Source: an uncultured Dorea sp. (lineage in GTDB: Bacteria; Bacillota; Clostridia; Lachnospirales; Lachnospiraceae). Taken from it: a DNA stretch of 60,245 nt. The position numbers were made by a program, and so were the translations under genes. Location of the stretch: positions 1 to 60,245 of the forward strand of contig CAKRCL010000006.1 of NCBI GenBank assembly GCA_934307335.1, read 5' to 3'. This document shows, piece after piece, positions 19,077 through 27,288 of this stretch. How positions within the stretch are numbered: the stretch's first letter is position 1; every line of letters starts with the position of its first letter. The notes below the pieces were generated by a model, which worked only from the letters and a program-made list of their open reading frames with translations, was not told where the DNA came from and searched no databases.

Positions 19077-20105
19077 TTATATCTGAATATGTATCCCAAA
19101 AATTTGCTGTAAAAATTGTTCTTTCTCTCTCATCTGTCTGACCGCCAACTGCATTTTTTCCATACTTTTTGTTGATATCCATGCTTTATTTGAATGATAA
19201 TAAGAATTTGCAATTTTAAAAAACTTTTCTGGATAAATTAACCGATTTTTTAAATATTCCAGTTCATTCTCCCTAAGTGGAAGAATTGCAGAATATGCAT
19301 TCAATATTCCATCTCCAAGCCATCCTTTATACCCATGCTTCTCCATTGTCTTTCTTAAAAAATAATACAAATCCTCTATTTGAATATTTTTTTTAAAATG
19401 TTCAAAATTAATTGTGTAAATTTTTTGTTTTCTATGTATGTACTTTTCTTTCTCCGAGCTTATATCAAATAATATATTATGATAATTGTATTCGCCATGA
19501 ACTAAGGCGCCTGTATCTAAACTTTCCTGATAAAGTTGTTTATATTGCGAAGCCTGCAAACTCTGTAATGCTACGTCTGCCCACGCCTCCATTGATTCAT
19601 AATATTTTAAAAATAAATATTCAAACTTTCCTTTCGACGATATATTTCGAATATATGAACGAACCTTCCTAAGTTCTCGATTATAACGTTTATACTCTTC
19701 CTCTAAGTTCTCCGCTTCTGACGCATTTTCTATATTTTTCGTTTTCATGAGCAAATGTATACTTGCCAAATTTCCAGCTGCACTTATAAGTTCCTCCGGG
19801 TTTCTGACATCACACTCGCGCCCAGCTGGCATATGCTTGACTATATATTTCTTTCCATCTGTCCCCTTCGTCACACACTCCCCATCCCGATTTTTCACGA
19901 GCATATCTAACGTATCATATCCATGATTATATAAGTACTCATACAATTTAATGAGCGCAGGGATTCTTTTTTCAGATACCCCTACCTCTTTTAATACGAG
20001 TACACCTTGATCCGTATTGCATAAAATAGCACCCCTGGCCTTTCGGGTGCTATTTACTGCAACTTCATATTGTTTTAATATATTACCTCGTTCAAATTCC
20101 TGCAT
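19077..20105 (-). CDS. CotS-family spore coat protein (kinase-fold)
   Basis: A 342-residue protein with the CotS/aminoglycoside-phosphotransferase kinase fold. These proteins occur in spore coats of Bacilli and Clostridia. The usual catalytic loop HGDxxxxN reads HGEYNYHN (203-210), and the metal-binding DxD-like motif is replaced by TINFEHF (231-237). Both catalytic acidic positions are therefore altered, which suggests a structural pseudokinase. REP-like palindrome C lies in its upstream region, and a sequence CATAAGATA about 45-55 bases upstream resembles a sporulation sigma -10 element; this is weak evidence. Confidence 0.82.
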   Translation of the reverse strand: MQEFERGNILKQYEVAVNSTRKARGAILCNTDQGVLVLKEVGVSEKRIPALIKLYEYLYNHGYDTLDMLVKNRDGECVTKGTDGKKYIVKHMPAGRECDVRNPEELISAAGNLASIHLLMKTKNIENASEAENLEEEYKRYNRELRKVRSYIRNISSKGKFEYLFLKYYESMEAWADVALQSLQASQYKQLYQESLDTGALVHGEYNYHNILFDISSEKEKYIHRKQKIYTINFEHFKKNIQIEDLYYFLRKTMEKHGYKGWLGDGILNAYSAILPLRENELEYLKNRLIYPEKFFKIANSYYHSNKAWISTKSMEKMQLAVRQMREKEQFLQQIFGIHIQI

Positions 20106-20166
20106 ACTTAGTCCCCTGCACTCTATTACATATTCCCTTTATCTTATGATATAATTGTTCAAAATA

Positions 20167-20214
20167 TTCAATTGGGGACGGGTTTTTTTCAAAAAATCCC
20201 CGTCCCCAATTGAA
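20167..20214. repeat. REP-like palindrome, copy C
   Basis: An inverted repeat, TTCAATTGGGGACGGG with a mirrored arm CCCCGTCCCCAATTGAA and one-base arm difference. It lies 17 bases beyond the cca stop codon and upstream of the cotS-like gene. The tail motif at 20216-20240 joins it to the end of cca. Confidence 0.9.
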
Positions 20215-20215
20215 C

Positions 20216-20240
20216 TTTAACCTGTCCCTTTTTAAATTGT
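20216..20240 (-). repeat. GGGACAGGTTAAA tail motif overlapping the end of cca
   Basis: On the minus strand this 25-base stretch starts ACAATTTAAAAA and ends GGGACAGGTTAAA. It is identical to the sequence at the end of the RAYT gene (21651-21675). It contains the last two codons and stop of cca, and it is followed by a REP-like palindrome in both places. Confidence 0.85.
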
Positions 20241-21563
20241 TACTTTTTTTAATAAAACTTCTTTCTGATTCAATTCTGGATTATCAATTACCATTTCCAA
20301 AAGCTGATTTAAAATTTCTCCAATTTCTCTTCCAGGCTTTATTCCCATTTTAATCAAATCATTTCCACTCACTGCTAAATCTTTCAATGAAACGCATTGC
20401 TTCGCTTCTATAATTTCAACATATAACAATTCGATATCATCCAAATTTTTTAATTTTCGTTCCCGCAAATATGTACTTTGAGCCAAAACATCCGCACGCC
20501 TCACTTCCATATAATACGAAAATATATCTTCACCAATCTTGTTCATGGCACGCCTTACATTCTTTTGCTCCGCCGGCATACGATAATCATGATAAAGCAC
20601 CAGTCTGCTTACTATTCGTATTGTTTCATTATCAAATTTTAATCTTCGAAGAATCTCTTTTGCAACCCGTTCACTACCTATTGCATGTTTTTTAAAATGC
20701 GCCTGCCCGGTGGCATCTATAGTCTTGTATTCCGGCTTTCCCATATCATGTAACAGCATTGTCAATCTTAATATACGATTTGCTCTTATCTTCATAAGTG
20801 CATGCAATGTATGCTCACCGACATTATACATATGATGCGGTGTTTCCTGTTCTGTTGTCATAAGTAAGTCAAATTCTGGAATAAATTGTTTCGTAATTCC
20901 TAATTCATATGCATCCCGTAACATATCTGGGCGATCTGAAACTAATATCTTAACTAATTCAACTTGAATTCTCTCAGCACTTATTTTTTGTAATGTTGGA
21001 GCTAGTTCTTGCATTGCATCTCTTGCTTCATGATCAATTTCAAATCCTAACTGAGCCGCAAATCGAATTCCCCTTAATATACGCAACGCATCTTCTGAAA
21101 ATCTTGCCCTAGCATTTCCAACACAACGAATGATACCTTGTTTCAAATCTTCCATCCCACCGAAAATATCCACCAAACCTTCTGTATCATTATATGCCAT
21201 AGCATTAATTGTAAAATCTCTGCGAAGCAAATCTTCTTTTAAAGATCGTGTAAATGTAACCTCTTTCGGATGTCGACTATCTTCATATTTTCCATCAATA
21301 CGATATGTTGTCACTTCATATCCTTCATGATTAAGCAAAACTGTAATAGTGCCGTGTTCAATTCCTGTATCAAAAGTTTTGTCAAACAACTCCTTTGTCT
21401 CCTGAGGCATCGCAGAAGTCGTAATATCCCAGTCTTGTGGTACTCTACCCAATACTGAATCCCTCACACATCCTCCTACTGCATATGCTTCATATCCATT
21501 CTGATTTAGAGTATCAATTATTTTTTTTACATCTTCAGGTAATACAATCTTCCGTTTATCCAT
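20232..21563 (-). CDS. cca: CCA-adding tRNA nucleotidyltransferase
   Basis: Adds or repairs the CCA end of tRNA. In 443 residues, the nucleotidyltransferase signature GGCVRDSVLG with DWDITTSA is near the N-terminus, RRDFTINAMAYN follows, and an HD domain (LLHDMGKP) lies in the second half. The start at 21563 (MDKRKIVLPE) is preferred because AGGAGG is 7 bases away; the ATG 6 bases upstream is too close. The last codons (Thr-Ile-stop) lie in a 25-base sequence shared with the RAYT gene, so the native C-terminus may have been replaced by element insertion. Confidence 0.93.
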   Translation of the reverse strand: MDKRKIVLPEDVKKIIDTLNQNGYEAYAVGGCVRDSVLGRVPQDWDITTSAMPQETKELFDKTFDTGIEHGTITVLLNHEGYEVTTYRIDGKYEDSRHPKEVTFTRSLKEDLLRRDFTINAMAYNDTEGLVDIFGGMEDLKQGIIRCVGNARARFSEDALRILRGIRFAAQLGFEIDHEARDAMQELAPTLQKISAERIQVELVKILVSDRPDMLRDAYELGITKQFIPEFDLLMTTEQETPHHMYNVGEHTLHALMKIRANRILRLTMLLHDMGKPEYKTIDATGQAHFKKHAIGSERVAKEILRRLKFDNETIRIVSRLVLYHDYRMPAEQKNVRRAMNKIGEDIFSYYMEVRRADVLAQSTYLRERKLKNLDDIELLYVEIIEAKQCVSLKDLAVSGNDLIKMGIKPGREIGEILNQLLEMVIDNPELNQKEVLLKKVTI

Positions 21564-21604
21564 GCCCATGCCTCCTTAATTCTGTATTATTATAACACAT
21601 TTTT

Positions 21605-21646
21605 AATTGGGGACGCCTTTTTTTCAAAAAACCCCCGTCCCCAATT
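21605..21646. repeat. REP-like palindrome, copy D (one arm decayed)
   Basis: The palindrome lies 20 bases beyond the RAYT stop codon. The arm GGGGACGCC differs from the mirrored arm CCCCCGTCCCC, so pairing is interrupted; the other copies are nearly perfect. With copy E it brackets the RAYT gene. Confidence 0.85.
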
Positions 21647-21650
21647 AGGT

Positions 21651-21675
21651 TTTAACCTGTCCCTTTTTAAATTGT
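21651..21675 (-). repeat. GGGACAGGTTAAA tail motif at the end of the RAYT gene
   Basis: This copy is identical over 25 bases to the one at the end of cca and includes the RAYT Thr-Ile-stop codons. The shared block then runs into palindrome D after a few bases, giving the same element order as at cca. Confidence 0.85.
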
Positions 21676-22437
21676 TTGAAGTTCTCGTTCAATTTGTTTT
21701 CGTATTTTTCTTGCGCAGTTTTTAGACACTCCTAGATTCTCTTTTACTATATTTTCAAATTGTACACGACTTTCCGCAAATTGTAAAACTTCCAATGCTT
21801 GAACGCTTTTCTGTTCTTGCATCTCCCATAGCATTTCCCATGCTAATTCTATATACTGTCCAAATTCTTCTTCCTTAACATCTAAAAATAATTCTTTATT
21901 TTTTCCATTATGATAAAGTTCAAAGGCTTTTTCATTATTAAATTTCATTTCATATAATTCCAATGCTTCCTGACACAATATACATCTATTCTTCTTTTTC
22001 ATCGCATACTCTCTACCACTACTATACTCATATTTAATTACATCATTGCAAATTTTCGCTTTCACTGGATTCATATGAATATACCGAAGACAGCTCCAAA
22101 AATAATCCTCATCCTCTATACATTGAGTTTTATATCGATTTTCAAATACATATCCGGTTCGATAATGCTTATAATTATAATATTTTGCATATCTTCCCAA
22201 AATTTTAGCCATAAATACAGGCATAATTTCTTTTTCCACTTTTACCAAAAGATGAAAATGATTTGACATGACACAATAAGCATATACCTTTACATTATAC
22301 TCTTCTAAATTTTCTTGAAGTAAATTTAAAAATCTTGTCTTTTCACGCTTTTCACCGAAAATATTTTCCCTATCCAATCCTCGTGATACAATGTGGTAAA
22401 ACCCTGTTGCACTTTCTCGTCTTGCTCTTCTTGGCAT
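21667..22437 (-). CDS. REP-associated tyrosine transposase (RAYT), Y1/HUH family
   Basis: A 256-residue single-strand DNA transposase of the Y1_Tnp superfamily. The HUH motif is His60-Phe61-His62 in SNHFHLLV, and the expected catalytic Tyr is Tyr119 in RYIHMNPVKA. The start MPRRARRESATGFYHIVSRG and the stretch TGYVFENRYK are hallmarks of RAYT proteins rather than true IS200 TnpA. The start at 22437 is chosen because AAAGGGG lies 8 bases away, whereas the ATG 6 bases upstream abuts it. RAYTs are domesticated and usually linked to REP palindromes; here palindromes D and E flank the gene and three more copies lie in the window. No accessory IS605 TnpB is present. Confidence 0.92.
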   Translation of the reverse strand: MPRRARRESATGFYHIVSRGLDRENIFGEKREKTRFLNLLQENLEEYNVKVYAYCVMSNHFHLLVKVEKEIMPVFMAKILGRYAKYYNYKHYRTGYVFENRYKTQCIEDEDYFWSCLRYIHMNPVKAKICNDVIKYEYSSGREYAMKKKNRCILCQEALELYEMKFNNEKAFELYHNGKNKELFLDVKEEEFGQYIELAWEMLWEMQEQKSVQALEVLQFAESRVQFENIVKENLGVSKNCARKIRKQIERELQTI

Positions 22438-22606
22438 AGGCATCCCCTTTCCAATATATTATTTTTATGAATGTTGGCAATTCTCGGCGACACGCCAATT
22501 ACTGATAATGGTATAGAAATATCAAGAATAATAAGAATTGCATATGTAAAATTAAATTAACACATTTACTCTAGCAATGCAAGAAATTAAAAAATGATTA
22601 TTATAA

Positions 22607-22658
22607 AATTCAATTGGGGACGGGGGTTTTTCAAAAAACCCCCGTCCCCAATTGAATT
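22607..22658. repeat. REP-like palindrome, copy E
   Basis: A perfect-armed inverted repeat, AATTCAATTGGGGACGGGGG with its mirror and a short T/A centre. It lies 10 bases after the proS stop codon and about 170 bases upstream of the RAYT start. It probably acts as a 3'-end hairpin for proS mRNA as well as a RAYT substrate candidate. Confidence 0.9.
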
Positions 22659-22668
22659 GTGTATCATT

Positions 22669-24111
22669 CTAGTAAGATTTACCCCAGTATGCCATATGTT
22701 TGGCTGGTTTTCCGCAATAAATACATTTATCGGAAATCATCGGCTCATCTTCTATCAGACATCTTGTAGCTGCGCCGCCGGTCTCATATTTCACTTCACC
22801 CTCACATACTGGATCTCCGCACCAGCACGCTTTTACAAAACCACGATTTGCAGCAAATTTTTCTTTCATCTCGTCCATTGTAACTGCTGTGTCAATATGT
22901 GTTTTCAGGAACTCTTCAGCCTTGTTATACATATCCTGCTGAATTGTCTCCAAAATCTCACGCAGTTTTGTTGTAATCTCATCTAAAGATACAACAATCT
23001 TCTCACGAGTATCTCTACGAACTACAACAACCTGATTATTCTCAATATCTTTCGGTCCAAGTTCAATACGTGTAGGAATTCCAAGAATCTCCTGCTCGGA
23101 GAATTTCCATCCCGGACTCTTCTCAGAGTCATCAATCTTCACTCTATATCCTGCTTTTTTGAGTTCATCAAGAAGTTCGTTCGCTTTTTCAAGTACGCCC
23201 TCTTTATGCTGAGCGATTGGAATCACGCGACACTCAACCGGTGCAAGACGTGGCGGGATAACAAGTCCGTCATCATCACCGTGCACCATAATCAACGCTC
23301 CGATACTTCTCGTAGACAATCCCCATGAAGTCTCATATACATTTTTCAACTGATTGTCTTTATCAATATACTGAATTCCAAATGCCTCAGGGAATCCGCT
23401 TCCGAAGAAATGGCTTGTTGCTGACTGGAGTGCTTTTCCATCATGCATCAATGCTTCTACTGTGTAAGTATCCTGTGCTCCTGCAAATTTTTCATGCTCT
23501 GCTTTTCTTCCTGCTACAAATGGAACTGCCATTGTCTCTTTATAGAAATCTTTATAAATTTGCCACATCTGAATTGTTCTCTGCTCAGCTTCTTCATATG
23601 TTGCATGAATTGTGTGACCTTCCTGCCACAAGAACTCTCTGGAACGAAGGAACGGTCTGGTCGTCTTCTCCCAACGAAGCACGGAGCACCACTGATTCCA
23701 TACTTTCGGAAGATCTCTGTAAGACTGTACTGTTCTTGCCCACAAATCACAGAATAATGTCTCAGATGTTGGTCTTACGCAAAATCTCTCCTGAAGTCTC
23801 TCCATTCCTCCATGTGTAACCCATGCTACTTCTGGTGCAAATCCTTCGATATGATCTGCTTCTTTTTCAAGCAGTGCCTCCGGAATGAGACATGGAAGGT
23901 ATACATTTTCAACTCCTGTCTCTTTAAATCTTCTGTCAAGATCTGCTTTGATCAGTTCCCAAATTGCATATCCATTTGGAAGGTAATTCAAACATCCTTT
24001 TACACTTGAATAATCACACAACTGAGCTTCACGCACAACATCTGTGTACCACTGTGCAAAATCCTCATCACGTGATGTAATGTTCTTTACTAATTTCTTA
24101 TCCTTTGCCAT
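22669..24111 (-). CDS. proS: Prolyl-tRNA synthetase, eukaryote/archaeal-like type
   Basis: Charges tRNA(Pro). The 480-residue length, and the absence of the editing insertion between motifs 2 and 3, place it in the short ProS type. Class II motifs are visible: RPTSETLFC (motif-like), the motif 2 loop RWEKTTRPFLRSREFLWQEGHT, and the C-terminal zinc-like Cys cluster (WCGDPVCEG, CIYCGKPAKHMAYWG). The start MAKDKKL at 24111 has AAAGGAG 7 bases upstream; an in-frame ATG 30 bases further out is not supported. A T-box leader controls it. REP-like palindrome E follows its stop. Confidence 0.96.
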   Translation of the reverse strand: MAKDKKLVKNITSRDEDFAQWYTDVVREAQLCDYSSVKGCLNYLPNGYAIWELIKADLDRRFKETGVENVYLPCLIPEALLEKEADHIEGFAPEVAWVTHGGMERLQERFCVRPTSETLFCDLWARTVQSYRDLPKVWNQWCSVLRWEKTTRPFLRSREFLWQEGHTIHATYEEAEQRTIQMWQIYKDFYKETMAVPFVAGRKAEHEKFAGAQDTYTVEALMHDGKALQSATSHFFGSGFPEAFGIQYIDKDNQLKNVYETSWGLSTRSIGALIMVHGDDDGLVIPPRLAPVECRVIPIAQHKEGVLEKANELLDELKKAGYRVKIDDSEKSPGWKFSEQEILGIPTRIELGPKDIENNQVVVVRRDTREKIVVSLDEITTKLREILETIQQDMYNKAEEFLKTHIDTAVTMDEMKEKFAANRGFVKACWCGDPVCEGEVKYETGGAATRCLIEDEPMISDKCIYCGKPAKHMAYWGKSY

Positions 24112-24242
24112 TACAATTCTCCTTTTTTTCATAATCACCACAAAGGGTTTCCTACTGTAAAAATGTTTTTTTGCAGGGAGTCATGTTTACTTTTCGGTCT
24201 TTTGTATAACCAACTCATAATCAGATTCCAAGTCTGTAAAAC

Positions 24243-24509
24243 AAAAAAACACCCGAATCTTCGTCTCCCCTCATCAGGGACCGAAAACTCCGGCGGTACC
24301 ACCCTAAATTAACTGTATTCACGGTAAAATATCATGCAATACAATCCACTTCATTCACCATTAACGCTGGTCTGACGCTGCATCTTCATGCAGAGGCTCC
24401 AAGACCGGTTCCACGTAGTTCATGACAGACATCTCACACCCTATGACGTCCTCTCTGAGCCAGCTTACATGTACTAATTCTCTTCATTGCCAAAATGTAT
24501 TTGAATGTG
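24243..24509 (-). promoter_or_regulatory. T-box leader of proS, likely proline-specific
   Basis: On the minus strand the highly conserved T-box core AGGGTGGTACCGCCGG occupies 24290-24305. Stem I signatures appear upstream: AGAGAATTAGTA, CAGAGAGG and GGTGTGAGA. The loop carries GAACCG, giving CCG (24406-24408) as the probable specifier, a proline codon. A long terminator (24250-24297) overlaps the T-box core and ends in seven T (24243-24249), so it competes with the antiterminator. Uncharged tRNA(Pro) should allow read-through into proS. Confidence 0.92.
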
Positions 24510-24515
24510 CTCATA

Positions 24516-24544
24516 ATTTTAATCTATCACACACATTTTGTCAA
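24516..24544 (-). promoter_or_regulatory. Promoter of the proS T-box transcript
   Basis: On the minus strand TTGACA (24539-24544), 17 bases, then TAAAAT (24516-24521). Transcription should start near 24509, at the 5' end of the T-box. Confidence 0.7.
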
Positions 24545-24568
24545 GACAAACGGCAAAAGACAGGTGAT

Positions 24569-24608
24569 AAAAAGAGAGATAGTCTGGGTAATAAACTACT
24601 CTCTTTTT
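24569..24608 (-). terminator. Terminator of the glycan-import operon
   Basis: An inverted repeat of AAAAAGAGAG-TAGT with a single bulge and a 12-base loop, ending in a T run on either strand. It follows the GH123-like gene by about 140 bases. The 24609-24747 stretch between shows no recognisable feature. Confidence 0.7.
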
Positions 24609-24747
24609 ATCCGGCTGATTTACCGTCTGCGATTGTGACTCAATCACACTTTACGTTGGTTATTTAAGTATAACATACTTTCACAATCATTCGACATTTT
24701 GCAACAAATCGTTGCATCTTTATTCATCATTTGTATTATTTTTCCTA

Positions 24748-26424
24748 TTATTTTTGTTCACCTGTCAATGCTTTAATTTCACGGTTCACACGTTCCCTCA
24801 ACTGAATGATATACATATCTGATTTTGGATATCGTTTAAATGTAAGTGGCTCCGGAAGGTTTCCTTCAATCAACTCCATGACATGCTCTCTACTTGTCAG
24901 CGATTCCAGTAATTTCAGCGCACGAAGGTCTGTCATTGCCTCATCATGCACCATAATCCGCAGAGATTCTTCCGGGCATCCATCCGCTCCCGGATATACG
25001 AGGAATGGATCTCCAGAAGGAAATGCACCGCTTGCATCTGTCACTTCATATGGGTTAATATGCTCAATCGAATACTGGCTGTTGTAGAAATTATATCCCC
25101 AATGTAATACTCCAATAATTTCATATTTATACAATTGAACACCATAAATACGATTTCTTGCGGATGGCATAGACATAAATCGGTTGCTCACCTCATAAAA
25201 CTGTCCTGTACAATAATAAGTCCACATATCCGTCAGACCATTTGCCAGAAATTCCTCAATTTCATTATTTCCCGGAACCGGCTTGTCAATCAGTCCATGA
25301 CGATAAAATTCATAACTGGACAACGCATCAAATGTGTGGAATCCATCCAGCATATTTCCAAGAGATTCTTTCGCAGCCTTGTAAGTCTCAAGATGTTCTT
25401 CTCTAGGCTCGTCAGAAATGTGGAAATATGTGACATCTGCAATTTTCCACTCTTTTAATTTTCCTGTAAGCTGTGGAAGAAAGCTCTCCAAAAATCTTGT
25501 ATATTCACCAACTGCCGGTGTATGCCAGCCAAAGATCTTCTCTTCTTTTCCGTTGACTGTAGCCACCACCTTCGGAGCATACTTTGCTCCCCATTGTGAA
25601 AATAAATGTGACATTTCAAAATATTCAATTCCACATTCCTTACACAAATCAATCCAGCGTTTTAACTTTTCAAATCCAAATACATACTCTCCATCTTTTA
25701 CTTCTACGTCAATCAACTGACAAGTTGTTCTCTCAAGTCCAATTGCGGTATCAAGCGGAGATGTAAAAAGCGGAGCCAGCATCATGTTACAGTCACGCTT
25801 TACATACTCGCGGAAATAATTTTCCAAAATCTTCCAATGTTCCTCAGAAAATACTTCTACGTGATAATAATCTGCCAGACAGTCTGCATGCATCCATTCT
25901 GTATGCATAATATCAAGCTTTGGAAGAGTTACCCCAATTACAGTAACCTTTTGCTTCGCATTGCAGACAACATTTCCTTCTTTTACCAATTGTATTTCAA
26001 TTTCATAATCACCGGCCGGAATATCACTTGTAATATCAACATCTATCCAAAGACTACGCCACTGCTTTGAATAAATAATCACCTTTCCGTCTTTTAAATC
26101 TTTAAGAAGATCCGGATATAATCCTGAAGTCGTCTTTAAATAATTATCATCCACGATTCCATTTGTCGCACGTCCGACCGGAACCATCTCCACCGTCCTC
26201 ACATGAACATGCTCTGCAAGCTCAGAAAATACGCGCACATCTAATCGCTCACGCATTACAAAATCACCGGTATATGCCACCTGAAATGATACCGTCTCTC
26301 CCCACAGACCACTTAACATCTGACATTCCATACGGTATACCGGAGTCTCATCTGGAAATACCTTTTCCAGCGAACTCAGCGGTTTCATTTCATATTTAAT
26401 TACTTTCTGGTCAAACATACTCAT
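24748..26424 (-). CDS. GH123/DUF4091-type glycosidase, probable beta-N-acetylgalactosaminidase
   Basis: A 558-residue protein without signal peptide. An N-terminal beta-sandwich (1-165) precedes a catalytic barrel of the DUF4091/GH123 type. The adjacent Asp338-Glu339 pair in YFHISDEP matches the substrate-assisted pair of known GH123 enzymes (Asp-Glu at about 344-345 in the Clostridium perfringens enzyme). GH123 members release GalNAc from glycosphingolipid-type or mucin-like glycans; other DUF4091 proteins are uncharacterised, so the substrate is inferred. It is the last gene of a locus with two sugar importers, 30 bases after a permease gene, and likely processes imported oligosaccharides in the cytoplasm. 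Confidence 0.78.
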   Translation of the reverse strand: MSMFDQKVIKYEMKPLSSLEKVFPDETPVYRMECQMLSGLWGETVSFQVAYTGDFVMRERLDVRVFSELAEHVHVRTVEMVPVGRATNGIVDDNYLKTTSGLYPDLLKDLKDGKVIIYSKQWRSLWIDVDITSDIPAGDYEIEIQLVKEGNVVCNAKQKVTVIGVTLPKLDIMHTEWMHADCLADYYHVEVFSEEHWKILENYFREYVKRDCNMMLAPLFTSPLDTAIGLERTTCQLIDVEVKDGEYVFGFEKLKRWIDLCKECGIEYFEMSHLFSQWGAKYAPKVVATVNGKEEKIFGWHTPAVGEYTRFLESFLPQLTGKLKEWKIADVTYFHISDEPREEHLETYKAAKESLGNMLDGFHTFDALSSYEFYRHGLIDKPVPGNNEIEEFLANGLTDMWTYYCTGQFYEVSNRFMSMPSARNRIYGVQLYKYEIIGVLHWGYNFYNSQYSIEHINPYEVTDASGAFPSGDPFLVYPGADGCPEESLRIMVHDEAMTDLRALKLLESLTSREHVMELIEGNLPEPLTFKRYPKSDMYIIQLRERVNREIKALTGEQK

Positions 26425-26454
26425 ATTCTATCCCCTTTCATTCATATGTTTCTA

Positions 26455-27288
26455 CTATTTTATTCCACTCAATGTCATTCCTTTAATAAACTGTTTCTGG
26501 AACAATACAAATATAATAATCATCGGCATCATCATCATAGAAGCCGCTGCCATAGTTGCCGACATATCCGATACCCTTTGTGTATCGAAAATCACAAGTC
26601 CAAGTGGAAGTGTCATCTTTTCCATATCATTTAACATCAACAGTGGATTTAAATAGTCATTCCAATTCATCATAGCAGTAAAAATTCCAATTGAACCAAT
26701 TGCCGGTTTAATATTCGGCAGAACGATGTTCCAATAAATCCGAAATGGTCCTGCTCCATCCATTTTTGCCGCTTCACAAATACTATCCGGAAGATCTGCA
26801 ATGAACTGTCTCGCCATATAAATAGAAAATGCACTGACAAGGCCTGGTACAATTAGCGCGCCAATTGTATTAAACAGATGCATTTCCTGTATCATTAAAT
26901 ACCTTGGAATCATTGTAACCTGTGGCGGAACCATCATCGTTGCCAGAAGAATAACGAACAAAACTTTCTTCCCTTTGAATTCATACTTCGCAAACACAAA
27001 TCCAATCAATGTACTTGTAAATATAACCGCAACTGTAATGCAAATAACCACCAGCATACTATTCAAAAACCATTGCCCTATCGGTGCTTTAGCAAACGCT
27101 GTACGATATCCTTCCAAAGTCCACTCCGTTGGCAAAAATTTTGTACGATTAGCTCTTATATCAGCATTCGTTTTAAAAGACGTTACTAACATCCATGCCA
27201 TTGGATACATCATGATAAGAGAAAAAATAGTTAAAAATATAAGTATAATTACATGATGCTTTTTGTATTCACTTTTTTTCTTTTTCAT
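26455..27288 (-). CDS. CUT1 sugar ABC transporter permease, MalG type (system 2)
   Basis: A 277-residue permease with six predicted membrane helices. The EAA loop reads EAAKMDGAGPFRIYWNIVLP, the ATPase-docking motif. The C-terminus QKQFIKGMTLSGIK is typical of MalG-like proteins. Its start overlaps the stop of the MalF-type gene by one base. No ATPase gene is in the locus, so it presumably shares an MsmK-like ATPase encoded elsewhere. Confidence 0.93.
   Translation of the reverse strand: MKKKKSEYKKHHVIILIFLTIFSLIMMYPMAWMLVTSFKTNADIRANRTKFLPTEWTLEGYRTAFAKAPIGQWFLNSMLVVICITVAVIFTSTLIGFVFAKYEFKGKKVLFVILLATMMVPPQVTMIPRYLMIQEMHLFNTIGALIVPGLVSAFSIYMARQFIADLPDSICEAAKMDGAGPFRIYWNIVLPNIKPAIGSIGIFTAMMNWNDYLNPLLMLNDMEKMTLPLGLVIFDTQRVSDMSATMAAASMMMMPMIIIFVLFQKQFIKGMTLSGIK

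Noticed and set aside
21667..22437. A complete IS200/IS605 element
   Set aside because: The protein has RAYT hallmarks, there is no tnpB, and the flanking palindromes recur elsewhere without the gene.
5131..22658. The GGGGACGGGG palindromes as ordinary intrinsic terminators
   Set aside because: Stems are preceded and followed by AATT-type sequence without a T run, arms are the same in all copies, and one copy lies before a start codon beside an independent terminator. A repeat family explains them better.
5131..22658. The repeated palindromes as a CRISPR array
   Set aside because: The copies are kilobases apart, with no regular spacers and no cas genes.
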